The notes under the pieces: generated by a model
Seen by the model: only the letters and a program-made list of their open reading frames with translations
Databases searched by the model: none
Told to the model about the DNA's origin: nothing
NCBI GenBank assembly: GCA_030737835.1
Contig: CM060853.1
Coordinates: forward strand, 18,534,895 to 18,598,894
Source of the DNA: Acorus gramineus
Lineage: Eukaryota; Streptophyta; Magnoliopsida; Acorales; Acoraceae
DNA: 64,000 nt
Reading direction: 5' to 3'
Part shown: positions 22,667 to 34,433 of the stretch, piece by piece
How positions within the stretch are numbered: position 1 is the stretch's first letter
Layout: every line of letters begins with the position of its first letter
Translations under genes and position numbers: made by a program

Positions 22667-23717
22667 CTCTACAGGACAGAGAGAGACAGAGATAGAGAGA
22701 ATGAGAGATCCATACTATTTCAATGCTCTTCATGAAACTGTTCTACTGGACCAAATAAATGGTTTTTTTAATTGTCATGGTGAAACTGTTTTATTAAACT
22801 GTTCAATTCAAATTTCTCTTTATTGGTTGGTGAAAACCTGGGCAAAACAAAACTGTCTTCTATTGATCTCTCTCTTTGATAAACACCCTCTTTAATCTCA
22901 TTTACTTCACAGTATATTAAGGATGTTGCGGTGGAGGTTATAGAGTGGTTTGTGAATAAAACTTGAAACGGTAATAGTAATAAGGATAAAGTTTTGGTAC
23001 AGTAATAATAATTTTGAGCTTTTACCTGTTTCCATCTTACCCGAGATAAAGCAGAAATAGTTATTTTGGCAGAGAAGGATGATTTGAATAAATTTATCTA
23101 AATTTCCTCCCTTTTGAGGTGATCGTGACCTGATGGAACAGAGAATAATTGTTTGTACCATGACTAATGATTATAAGCTAGCAAATAATCTTTCATACTA
23201 ATTTCAAGGAAGATTGGGTTTGAACATTGTTTGTAATTTTGAATTTTTAAAAATATGTGAGGTTTAAAGATGAAATACTAACTAATTATATACTGGGCAT
23301 ATATTTGTACAATTATTATATGAGAATGCAGTTGGATTTGAATACATGATAAAAAAAATATATGAGAAGCTATCCCGATACACTAGCTAATAGCTATGGT
23401 AGAGACATTTATTCTCGTTATTATTCCAACAGAATAATTATTCATGTTCTATATATTATTTGTATTCCGAAACCAAACCAGATCTCTTATCGTTTAAAAC
23501 AACAACGAGAGGCCCAAATTCCATTACTGTCAATCGGACGGTCCTTGTTCCTCAAGCCTCAACCGTACAATCGCAATCTTTGGCCAAAAATAAACATCAA
23601 GAACGGTTAACGATTACGATCGCATCCCGCCAAAATCCCATTGTTAAATCCTCCCTCGTCTCCAAAACCCTAATAAAAGGCTAAAACCCCATCCCCCAAA
23701 AAAATATCAGAAAAAAC

Positions 23718-26700
23718 ATGGAATCCCCGACAAACCATAACGAGAGCAATCTCGTGTTGATCCTCGACTACGGTTCCCAGTACACCCACCTCATCACCCG
23801 CCGCATCCGGAAACTCTCGGTCTTCTCCCTCTGCCTCTCCGGCACCACCATCCTCGACTCCATCACCCGCCTGAACCCTAGGGCCGTCATCCTCTCGGGC
23901 GGGCCCCACTCCGTCCACGCCCCCGATGCCCCGTCCTTCCCCGACGGGTTCCTGGGCTGGGCCGAGGCCAACGGCGTGCACGTGCTCGGGGTTTGTTACG
24001 GGCTGCAGTTGCTCGTGTAGAGGCTCGGCGGGGAAGGTCGGGGAGAGGCAGGAGTACGGGAGGATGGAAATCGAGGTGACGGGGGGTGGGGAGGGACGGC
24101 GGTGATGCGGTGGGGAAGGAGCAGACGGTCTGGATGAGCCATGGGGATGAGGCGGCGAGGCTTCTGGAGGGGTTAAGGTTGTCGCGAGGAGCGGGCAAGG
24201 GGCGGTGGCCGCGATCGAGTGCCCTGAGAGGAGGTTGTATGGGTTGCAGTACCACCCGGAGGTAAAAAGTTGGGATCTTTTTTTTTTTTGTTGGGTTTTT
24301 CTATTGTGGATTATTTTGATTGCGTGGACTTTTGGGCGAACCCAGCACATGATAGAACATTGTGATTGAATTGTTTTTACAAAATGGATTTTATTGGTAT
24401 GCAGAAAGTGACATTTTTTTGTTACTGGAACACTGTATAATATAGTTGTGAATAGGGTGAAAGTTTTTTTTTTTTTTTTTTTGAGCGCTGATGCAATCAG
24501 TCCATTTTGCATATTGTTTTAGTGCCCCATACACTATGATAACATAGTGTATGTTGCATTATCATAGTGTATGGAGTTCTATCATATTAATAAAAAAATC
24601 ATTTTTTTCAAAGAGAAAAAATACACTATTGTATTGCAGTTTATACTTCATTTCGTACAATTATAATTTTTTAAAAATAAAAAGCGGTGTGGACTGCAAA
24701 TGAGGCTGATTTCCTTTTTTTGTAGTGAGAGATGTGACTTCTTTGCTGATGGTATGTCTGTATGATTCATAGAATCTTTGGGAAGGGGTAGTTAATTTTA
24801 TCAAGGACTAGGGCCTGTCCTGTGTGTGCGCATCGCTTGTGTTGTATGTAAGTAGAAAATCACTATTGACACATAGGGGTTTTGGAGGGTGGGGCTGTGG
24901 GCGGTAGAAATCTCCTCTACTGGGCCTGTTTTTGTGCTCTTTTGCTTCCACTTCAGGTTCTCCCTCATCCAGGTGTCTATCTTATTTGCTTTGGGCATTT
25001 GCTCGATTATTTAATCCTGGGTTAATATTTACCTTTGTATCTCTTTCAAAAAAACAAAAGAAGATATTTATAATTTTTTTTTCAATATATATTTATTTTC
25101 TTATTCTCAACTATTTTTATTAAATAAAGTAGTATTAAATAATTAATTAAGCAGTGATGATTGCATATTCAGTTATATATATTTTTTGACAGAATGGTAG
25201 GGATGAGCCTCAATTTTATTTAAAAAAACCAGAGCAAACATGTCCAAAGCATCCATCAGTTATATTAAGCCCTCGCATTAGAAAAACTTTAGCTATGCCA
25301 ACAGCAAACACAGCAAAAAATTGACATTAAACTAAAAGTTGGAAAAAGAACGATGGAAGTTACGGAATGTGAAACTTGGGTGGATATGCTAGATTTAAAC
25401 TTATTATAGACACTGATTAGCAATTTGGCATTCTATTACTGGTTGAAGTTCCTTCAAAAGTCATCTCAATTCAGGGGAAAAATTCCAACTTTTGGTGTTG
25501 ATTTGCTGATAGGATGTCCAGGCTAGTTCCCGTCCAATACATTCTCTCGTGAAGGTTGTTCAATATTAGTGTTAATATGGTCCCCCAAAAGTTAAGAATA
25601 TTTTCATTTACAGGGTGTAATGTTGTGCCATGCAGGTGACACATTCAACATTGGGAATGGAAACGCTGCAACATTTTCTGTTTAGCGTGTGTAGAATAAC
25701 TCCTGGTTGGAAAATGTAAGATGTCCTGGAGCAAGAGGTTAGCATAACCAAAGGTATGGTGGGACCTGATGATCATGTCATATGTGCGTTATCTGGGGGT
25801 GTCGATTCCACTGTTGCAGCAACCCTTGTTCACAAGGCTATTGGGGATAGACTCCATTGTATATTTGTTGACAATGGTTTGTTGAGGTGAGATGACAAAT
25901 ACATTAGCACAGAGTGTTCTGTTTCATCTTTCGTTTGTACTCTCCACGGGTTTAGAGGATTGCATGATTTATCCCTTATTGTTATTGTTCCATGAGAGCT
26001 CATGTGCATTAACGCTCTCTAGGTACAAGGAGAGGGAGCATGTAATGTCTACCTTTGAAAGTGACCTGCATTTGCCTGTTACTTGTGTGGATGCATCTGA
26101 TCGTTTCCTTAGTAAACTGAAAGGTGTAACTGACCCAGAGAGGAAAAGGAAAATAATTGGAGGAGAGTTCATCTCCATATTTGATGATTTTGTTGTAGAG
26201 TTAGAGCACAGATTGGGAAAGAAGCCCGCTTTCTTGGTTCAAGGAACTCTATATCCTGATGTAATTGAGTCATGTCCACCCCCCGGAAGTGGAAGAACTC
26301 ATTCACATACAATCAAGAGCCATCATAATGTTGGCGGGCTCCCCAAGGATATGAAGTTAAAGCTAATTGAGCCATTGAAGCTTCTTTTCAAGGATGAGGT
26401 TTGGATTCTAATTTTTTGATCAACCCACAACTACATGTTCTGTTGTTTACATTTGGAAATTATGAATTATGGAAGCTTATGCTTTCTCATTATGCAGATC
26501 TTTTTTATATTGATCTTTGTGATTTTCTTTCAAGGTACGGGAATTGGGAAGCATTTTGAATGTTCCCGAAGCATTTCTTAAGCGCCACCCTTTCCCTGGG
26601 CCAGGGCTTGCCGTGCGTGTATAAGGTGATGTGGCTAAGGGAAATGCTTTGGAGATCACACGGCAGGTTGGCTTGGTTCCCATTTTATTTATCATCATCT

Positions 26701-27468
26701 TTTTCGCAAAAAAAAATTATTCTTGTTTTTCTGATGCGATTCCAGGCTGATGAGATCTTTGTACAGGCCATCAAGGAAGCTGGCATTTATGACTATTTGG
26801 CAAGCTTTTGGTGTGTTTTTGCCTGTCTTAACTGTTGGTGTTCAAGGTGACCAGCGAACTCATTCTTATGTAGTCTGTCTTAGAGCAATAACAAGTGAAG
26901 ATGGAATGACTGCTGACTGGTGAGGGATGATTTATTTAATTTTCATTTTTTAAGTGCTTAATCATTTTCTCTATATATGAAATTCAGGTAGACTGTCAAT
27001 GAGTAATGGAGGATGTACTTTAAATCTTTCCATTTCAGAAAAGAATGTTCCCATTTGTGAATTCTTAATGTAACTGGTATTATGCATTTGAACTATTATT
27101 GACTTTTCATTGAAGCTTCTTTACAAGTTGCAGTATAGATTCTTTTTTTAGTGAGGGTTGTTCTTCCAATCTCATTGCAACAAAGCTTCTTTACAATACA
27201 TTTGTCATTGTATAAATACACCTGGTATCTATAGCACAACTCCTTCCCTGTGAATGATAAGACTTCCTTTAATTAGTAATTGTGTTACAGGATTCTCTTA
27301 TATTTCTCTCCGTCATTAATTATTTTCTGTTAATGTTCACACAGGTATAGATTTCAGTGGGACTTCCTTGACAATGTCCCCAGGAAAATATGCAATAATG
27401 TCCGAGGTGTGAACCGAGTTGTTCTGGACATTACTTCAAAACCTCCAGCAATGGTGGAATGGGAGTAG
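23718..27468 (+). pseudogene. guaA-like: GMP synthetase (glutamine-hydrolysing) pseudogene, introns retained
   Basis: GMP synthase converts XMP to GMP with glutamine and ATP (de novo purine synthesis). Six exon remnants lie in order: 23718-24261 (class-I amidotransferase: LILDYGSQYTHLI, SGGPHSVH, the Cys-nucleophile motif GVCYGLQLL, later GLQYHPE), 25636-25886 (PP-loop [12 protein letters not shown] and [11 protein letters not shown]), 26023-26398 ([26 protein letters not shown]), 26535-26666 ([14 protein letters not shown]), 26746-26919 ([16 protein letters not shown]) and 27345-27468 (the end, [12 protein letters not shown], stop). It is broken by in-frame stops at 24018-24020 (TAG where CAG is expected), 25717-25719 and 26622-26624 (TAA), by at least one frameshift in exon 1 after 24020, and by one near 26793 in exon 5. 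Splice sites and introns remain, so it arose by gene duplication, not retroposition. A working copy should exist elsewhere. Confidence 0.9.
24262..25635. other. Intron 1 of the GMP synthetase pseudogene
   Basis: 1.4-kb intron with a long T run (about 24464-24481). At 24534-24578 there is a palindromic motif, CATACACTATGATAACATAG with its complement repeated. The segment 24800-25060 ends in an A-rich stretch and reads like a retroelement 3' tail (CTTTGTATCTCTTTCAAAAAAACA), but without a recognisable ORF. Confidence 0.45.
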
Positions 27469-27730
27469 ATTCAGATAAGCATCTCCACCAATGAAGAAGC
27501 TTTTTATACTTGGATTAACCATGAATGAAGAGAATGAGTTGGTGGGAAGAAGATTAAGAATGCTACATTTGCATTTTATTTTCTTATTTGTCACTAGTCA
27601 AATAAGTATTCTTTGTATCTATAATTATTTATGTGAACATCCAGCGTGATATGGGTAAATTTATCATTGTAAGTAACCATCGATTTCACATGTTACATTG
27701 GACCGATATATTATGTTTGATTGGTGTAGG

Positions 27731-29790
27731 TTTTTTCATTTATACCCCTGTTAAATATGGTATTTTGCGTTATACCCCCCTTAAAAAGCTAATTGCATCT
27801 ATACCCCTGAAAAACTCTTTCGTGTTGCAACTGTGTCCCTCCGTCTGTCTCCGTTACCAAGGCTGAACCAACCATGGTTACCAACCTAACTCTACCCCAC
27901 GAAATGTCTTTTACCCCCATGGAATTTTGCATTTATACCCCTGTTAAATATGGTATTTTGTGTTATACCCCCATTGAAAAGCTAATTGCCTCTATACCCC
28001 TGGAAACTTCTTTCGTGTTACAACTGTGCCCCTCCGTCCATCTCCGTTACCAAGGCTGAACATATAATTTATGTTGTTTTGTATTGCAGTTAGAATAGGA
28101 CACTCATGTTGATCTAATTTTTAGGTATGGAGGGTTTTGGAAGATTGATAAAGGCTCAGGAAAAGGAACATATAAGAACATATAAGAGAACATATGTCTT
28201 GTATTTTTCAATGCTTATACATTTCACATATCATTGTGATCTTGTTTATTAAACAGCAAAAATAAGTAGCTGAATAGACAAATATACATAGATCCATTTT
28301 TTTTTCTTGAAATATTTGTAATATCAACTTTAAAATCAAGACAATTGTTTAAACAGTTTATCTAAAAAGTATCAAATTTCTACTTGGTTCTTCTATGCTT
28401 GGAGTGGATCATTGTTGAGTTCCATGTGGTTCTCATTATACTAATAGAGATTCTATTGTTTTTTATTTTTGTTCGTGAAATCTCAACATTGAAATAAAAT
28501 TTGTGATTTTTTACTTTTGTTCATCCTACAATCAATCGGTGTTTTTTTGTCTCTATGTTGTGTATTATGCTAATTGATGCTTATTCTACATGTTGAGGAT
28601 CATCTGACATGAAAATTTTATCAATCAATATTTTTATATTTTTTTCACTGTGATAGTTAGGATGATTATGCCTTACTTTCTAGAATGGTTATATGATTGA
28701 AATAGTGTTTGTTGATATTTTCTATTATGGAAAATAATATCTATCAATGAAACCCAAATAAACACTATTTATCTTAGTCTTTTGAATAATTGTAAGGTTT
28801 TCAACATGAAGAATTTAGCTAGATCCTGGTATATTTGTTTTTACGTTGAAGGTGAGAAAAAAGAGTTTCAATAGGTCTGGAGATTGCAAAACTCATTCTT
28901 GACATGATGTTCACATACAATTGAAGATATAATTTGATATTAAAAGTCTTTAAACACGTTATGTTTTTTTTTTTTTTTGTAACATGTAATTTTGATTATT
29001 TCATTTAATTCATATTTAATACTATTGTGTCATTTATACAAAAGATCAAATAAATAAATAGAAATCCTAATAGTTAAAGTTTTATATTATGTTATTTTTT
29101 GTAATAATTTTTTAATTTAAATGAACAACTATAACAAAAAAAAAATTAATTTAGTAATTTTTTTATTTTGTTTTTCACTTTAGAATGAAATACCTAACTT
29201 CTAGTTTCAAAAAGAATGAAAGGAACTGGAGTTATCACTTCATAATTTTTTAAGGGCAATTAGTCATTGCTTTTTTATTTCAAAATAAATTTTGTGATTA
29301 TTTTCTGGTATGGTTATATGATTGAAATAGTATTTGTTGATAGATTTTCTATTATGAAAAATAAAATCTGTCAGTGAAACCCAAATAAACACTATCTATC
29401 TTAGTCTTTTGAATAATTATAAAGTTTTCAATCAATTATTGAAGAAGATGAGAAAAAAAAGGGTTTCAGCAGGTATGGAGGTTGAAGAAAATGGGTTTTA
29501 TAAGTATCAGGCAAACACAGGGGCATAGATGAAATTTCAGACAGACACAGGGGTATAAATGTAATTTTTCAAGCCCCTACGGTCCAAAGGGTAGTTTGGT
29601 CAATTCATTTTGCATTTAACGCCGTTAATGGAATATTCCCGGTATATTCCACTCTCATCCGACGGAACTTAACTTCAGGGGCACAGTTGCAACACGAAAG
29701 ATTTTTTCAGGGGTATAGATGCAATTAGCTTTTTAATGGGGGTATAACGCAAAATACTATATTTAATAGGGGTATACATGCAAATTTCTC
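27731..29790. mobile_element. DNA-transposon-like element with ~115-bp terminal inverted repeats
   Basis: The left end (TATACCCCTGTTAAATATGG, then AAAAGCTAATTGCATCTATA and TTTCGTGTTGCAACTGTG) is the reverse complement of the right end at about 29675-29790 (CACAGTTGCAACACGAAAGA, then GGGGTATAGATGCAATTAGC). The left terminal block is duplicated head-to-tail at 27918-28053. An internal ~130-bp block (GGTTATATGATTGAAATAGT..AACCCAAATAAACACTAT) occurs at 28679-28811 and 29301-29432. No transposase ORF remains. The long inverted ends suggest a Mutator-like non-autonomous element, but I could not read a clean target duplication. It lies just 3' of the GMP synthetase pseudogene. Confidence 0.75.
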
Positions 29791-30579
29791 TTCTTATTTC
29801 TTAATCACTGTATCATGTCAGGTCTGCTTGTCTCATGTCACAAAATAAATGGAAGCAAGAAGATGATCTTCTCACCACTGTCAGTGGAAGGTTTTTAAGC
29901 ATTAATCACAATTAGGCCACTTGCAAATAAAAAATAATACAAATGGATATATTCCATTTGCTTTTATGTTAAGCATACATGTCCATTTTGTTCTAATGCC
30001 TAAGCACAGACTAATCGAGGATAAAAAACTACAAGTGTCTGCCATTAGTGGTCCTGAAATTGAACTATTCTTGCACAAGTGATGGAAGTAGCTTTAGAAG
30101 ACATGATGTCTCCCTATCTGTCCTAACCAATCTAAAACTCAATGATATGATATGTATTATTCCTGAATAGGGATTATTAGTCACTGATTAATGATCTGAA
30201 CAACATGGATGTGTTTGTGAAGGAACAAGATCATGAACATCATGTGTGTCCTGGTATTTCAGAATTTTCAGAATTCAAGATCATTAAAGGTTAAAAAAAC
30301 AATAAATTATAGCTTCTCCATTGGGATACTCCATTTTAGAGGATCCACCTATCAAAGTAGTCAAATGATTAGGCGCGCACACACACATATGATAATCCTA
30401 CTGAACAAGATAACCTCCATATCTTGCAGGAAAAAAATATGCACTTGTCTAATTGTAAAAGAAAGAAGAAAAAAAAGAATTAGAAAGATATTACAGGCTT
30501 CTCAATATTTTCTAGGATACATAGAGCATATTTTACAAGGTTAGAGCAATCCTACACTGAATTAGTGATGAAAATCCTC
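29791..30579. other. Spacer before the bHLH gene (3' side)
   Basis: AT-rich sequence holding the 3' UTR of the bHLH gene near its right end. The ORF at 30233-30544 has no recognisable domain and no coding signature. Nothing else is seen. Confidence 0.5.
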
Positions 30580-33500
30580 TCAACAGTTACTGACAAGTCT
30601 CTGAATTGCCTGTTTGATCATCCCTGGCAGTGCAAATCCCTTGCCCATGTACTGCATTCAAGTGTTAACCAAGTCAAGATTGCAGTAATACCAAAATGGG
30701 AAAGAAAAATGTATAGCTTATGCAAAATGCAAACCTTGGATTTTAGCGTGAGAGATAGGATCCCATCTGCAGTGGATGATTGAACATTTTGCGCGTCTAA
30801 GTGAAGATTGCATATAGTATCCAAAATTTCAATCAGCAAACAATCTCTCCATGGACAGTGCATCTCAATCGATATTTCCTTATCAATGACAGTAACATTC
30901 ACATCAACAGAACCATCCTTTGATGAAATCCAATGGTCTCCGGTTTCTTCTTCATCGATTTCACGAGCCTTCCTCTTGTTAAAAGAGCGTCTTTTTTCAG
31001 TTGCGTTGTCATTGTTTCCATAGTTATCAGATGTTCTCTCTGCTACATCCGGATATTTCCTTCTCTCTCTCCCTTCATGCTCCACCCACTCCCTGCAAGA
31101 TTCTAATTCTTCTACTCTCTTCTCAAGGTCTTTCAGATACTCTATGGTGTCACCAAGGATGGATGTTTTGTCAATCTACACGAATATGCAATTAACATAA
31201 GACTAAATAGCCTATTCAGAATGAAATGGTACTGTCATTAGTGACATAGCATATTAGTTTAATTTTAGTGACATAGCATATTAGTTTAATTTTACCTTGC
31301 TAATGGAAGGAATTAGAGATTTGAGAATGACGAATTTCTCATTCAGTTTTTCTCTTCTCCTCCTCTCAGACAAAATGTGGCTCACGCTGGTATCATCTCC
31401 TGGTTTCAGGACCCTCTCCTTGAGGTTATTTTCTTCCAAGGACTTTGGCGAGCCAATGTCACACATCCATGCAACTTCAAGCAACATCTTCTTCAATAGC
31501 TTCTGTGGAATATTATTTTTGATTGGTGTCTTTGGTCCTTTCTTCCAGCGAGAAAAGCTAGAGTTAGGATTGTTGAGGACTACTGGGATACCAACTATCC
31601 GATCAGAATTTCTCAAAATGCAAGTAAGAGTTCTCCTGAAGTGTGACTCATCATTAGTCCCGAGATCCAACGCACTGAGTTTCGTGTGATTGCTCTCTTG
31701 GAGATTGTCCACAATAAGACTACCAGACCTATCAACCTCAGAGGAGGAGGCAATCTTCTGAATGTCCGCAGAGGACTTCGATACACAGTTGCTTGAGTTC
31801 GTCAAATCATGAAGCCTGTTGTTGAGCAAGTCTTCACTGAGCTTCCAACCATGGATGGGAGATGTGACATTCAGCCCGTTATTAAGTAATTCATCGACAA
31901 ATTGCCAGCTCTGAAGTTGAGACGTGACATTCGGCCCATCCATCATGAAAGAGTCTTCTGTTTGTTGAACCGGACAGTCATCATTGGAGCTGTCTTGAGG
32001 AGAATCCACTGTTAGTTCCTTGCAGATATCTGCATGCAATTTTTCAAGACTCTCCTTTTCAAACTCGGCTTCTATGTTTCCTGGGCACTCAACATCCAAT
32101 GGATTAAGTGTGTCCAAGGGGCTAGTTTTGACAGTCTCATGTTCTTGAAATGTGTTGTCCTCATCCCTTTCTAACTTACTGGGGCTGGATGTAGATCGCT
32201 CAGCGCATATGGACTCTGGGGCTTCCCAGAAAGAAGTTGTGACCTGTTGTAGGAGATCCGGATCCTCTGATACCTAGAGTTTTTTTTTAAGACAAATATT
32301 TATGCATCAAGGGGCAGTACTCTTTTTTTGAAATGAAAAAGTAGTATTGACAGACTTATATGGATACAGAAAGCTAGTTTGATAGTGCTGGATATGTGTA
32401 ACTTCATGCAATGTTGGGAATTCTATGTTTTTAGTGAAATCTGTACAGCTTTACTGGAACATATTCTAATTAGATATTGGAGTTTCAAGAAAGAATTTGA
32501 TAGAAAATTTACCAGCTCAATGGTACCAATTTCCAGAACACCACTCATAAAGGGAAAGCACACTACAGTCTGCAAAAAAAAAAAGGCAATTTTTTTTATT
32601 AAAAGACAACTAAACTTCTAGAATACTAATGCACGGAATTAGAATAACCACTTTGTGTAATATATATATTTACAAATGACATTCTCTACATGTATCAAGT
32701 TATTAGAAAGTTGGTCAAGTAGCAAAGCAGCAAAGGCCAATCTTTGAAATTTAAACAGAATTGCAGGCAGTATTAATAAGCTACTATCTAGTCCCCACCC
32801 CCATTTAAACTCAACTGCTAATTCACATTCCTACCCAACCACATCTATTCAATACTTTGGCTAAAATAACTACATCATACCTGAATAGATGCACTCTGAA
32901 AAGCGTCAAACCAGCGAATCAAAATAGATACACCAAGAAGAAACAAAAACAGAAATACAAACACAGAACGGAGTCAGATTTTTCTTCCTTCTTGTACTAA
33001 AACGAACTGCATTGCATAAAGATATGGACCAAAGTACAGACCCTCGCTAGAAGAGAGCGTGTGAAGACGTTGCTATCTGCATACTGAGCATTGCTTAGCC
33101 ATACGTGCTGATTGTTTGCTAAGGCCCTTCCTGGCAACCTGAGGATCACCAAGAAATAGTAATCTTTCACAAACAACAACAAAGGGCATTTCATCAGTGA
33201 ATAGATGATATGATCCGTTAAGGACTTGTACGATGAAAAGCATCATAATGAATGAATTAAAAACATTATATCTATACAAAACAGTACTAAAATCAGTAAA
33301 TGATATCCACCACATGTGAGATATTAAGACTGTAGTAAGATGGATCTCAGATTCATCCACATAAAGATGGGAGGAAAGCTAGAGCAATACCCTTGGCCAG
33401 GATCGAATTGGAAGGACATGCAGACCAAGTAATACCACTCTGAGTCTGTGAGATCTTCAGGAGATAAAGAAGCAGAGGGCCTCCTGGCCTGTTGATTGTT

Positions 33501-34433
33501 CTCTCCTGCTTGGAGAGATAAGAATAGATCTCTGAGTTGCTCACTCCTTTGCAGTGCCATTTGGTCATTGTTCAGCTCTACATTCTGAATCGTCTTCCTT
33601 GTCTTTATGTCTCCATTGTAGTACCCATCCATCCATTGCAGCTTCCTGGAGATTTCCAGATCCACCATAATAAGCAGTAAAAAGATATGACATATCAAAA
33701 ACTTAGTTTGTGTGAAAGAAGAAAAAATCACAGCATCCTGATTACATGATGTTCTCATTTTCTCATCTTGTAGTGAATTGGTTTTGTGATGAAAATAACA
33801 TAATTGTTTAGATCTTCTTTTATTCTACCTTTTGTATTTCACATGGCACAAATGTAGGCAAGGAACTAGAATTGCAAAAAAATCTAGGTAAATTGAAACT
33901 CAATAAAAAAAATGTTAATATCCTACAATTATATTGTTTAAACCTTATAATTACAATTTTGTATCCTCTTGTTTTCTAACAAAAGAAGGGAGCAAGGTGT
34001 ATTTAAAGCATCCCCAACTACTAACAGTCAGAAGAATGCATAGCTCAATGAAATACACATTTCTTCAGTCTTTAGAAAAAGTTAATGTTAGAATTAAGTA
34101 ACAGTTGCAACATCAACTTCCAAGAAAAAAAATTGAATATATTATCCACATTTCATATTTTTGCCTCAAAAAATACTCCTATAATTCCAAAAAAAAAAAA
34201 AAAAAATGCTTTTTGAGAAATAAAATTAAACTTTCATTTTCAAGAAACAAAAAACACACCCAAAAAACAAAGAAGAAATTGCAATTTTGGAAGTGTTTGT
34301 ATTACCCATTTTGTGTCTCTGAGATGGACCAGAAAACTCCATAGCTCCACTGAATGCACCTGACAGAAGCTGCTAATTGCTTCCTAAACTGATTTTCTGG
34401 CACTCCCACATCATTTTGGAGCCCAGCAGCCAT
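30580..34433 (-). CDS. bHLH transcription factor, GL3/EGL3/R-Lc type (subgroup IIIf)
   Basis: Probable nuclear regulator partnering R2R3-MYB and WD40 proteins (MBW complex) in flavonoid pigment or epidermal-cell programmes. Eight exons splice in frame to 680 aa: 34306-34433, 33391-33645, 33042-33138, 32881-32895 (a 15-nt microexon, SASIQ), 32513-32569, 31296-32273, 30735-31175 and 30580-30651. The N-terminal MYB-interaction region reads RKQLAASVRCIQWSYGVFWS, DGYYNGDIKTRKT, QRSEQLRDLF, LSPEDLTDSEWYYLVCMSF and VVCFPFMSGVLEIGT. An acidic Asp/Glu/Ser-rich middle follows. The bHLH domain (about residues 480-532) has basic region SHILSERRRREKLNEKF with the H-E-R contacts for E-box binding. The C-terminus (about 590-680) is an ACT-like region ending GMIKQAIQRLVSNC. 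The N-terminal motifs fit the GL3/EGL3/R group better than TT8; the exact process controlled cannot be read. Confidence 0.93.

Noticed and set aside
23718..24020. A functional short glutamine amidotransferase
   Set aside because: The frame ends within the nucleophile-motif region and homology continues past the stop in a shifted frame and through five more exons, so it is a broken GMP synthetase.
23670..24512. 280-codon ORF on the minus strand
   Set aside because: It is a shadow of the GC-rich first exon of the GMP synthetase pseudogene; the plus strand carries the conserved motifs. The minus translation is low-complexity Pro/Ser/Arg.
27633..28059. Two ORFs with repeated TPVKYGIL(R/C)YTP translation
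   Set aside because: They are translations of the duplicated terminal repeat of the transposon-like element, not a protein family.
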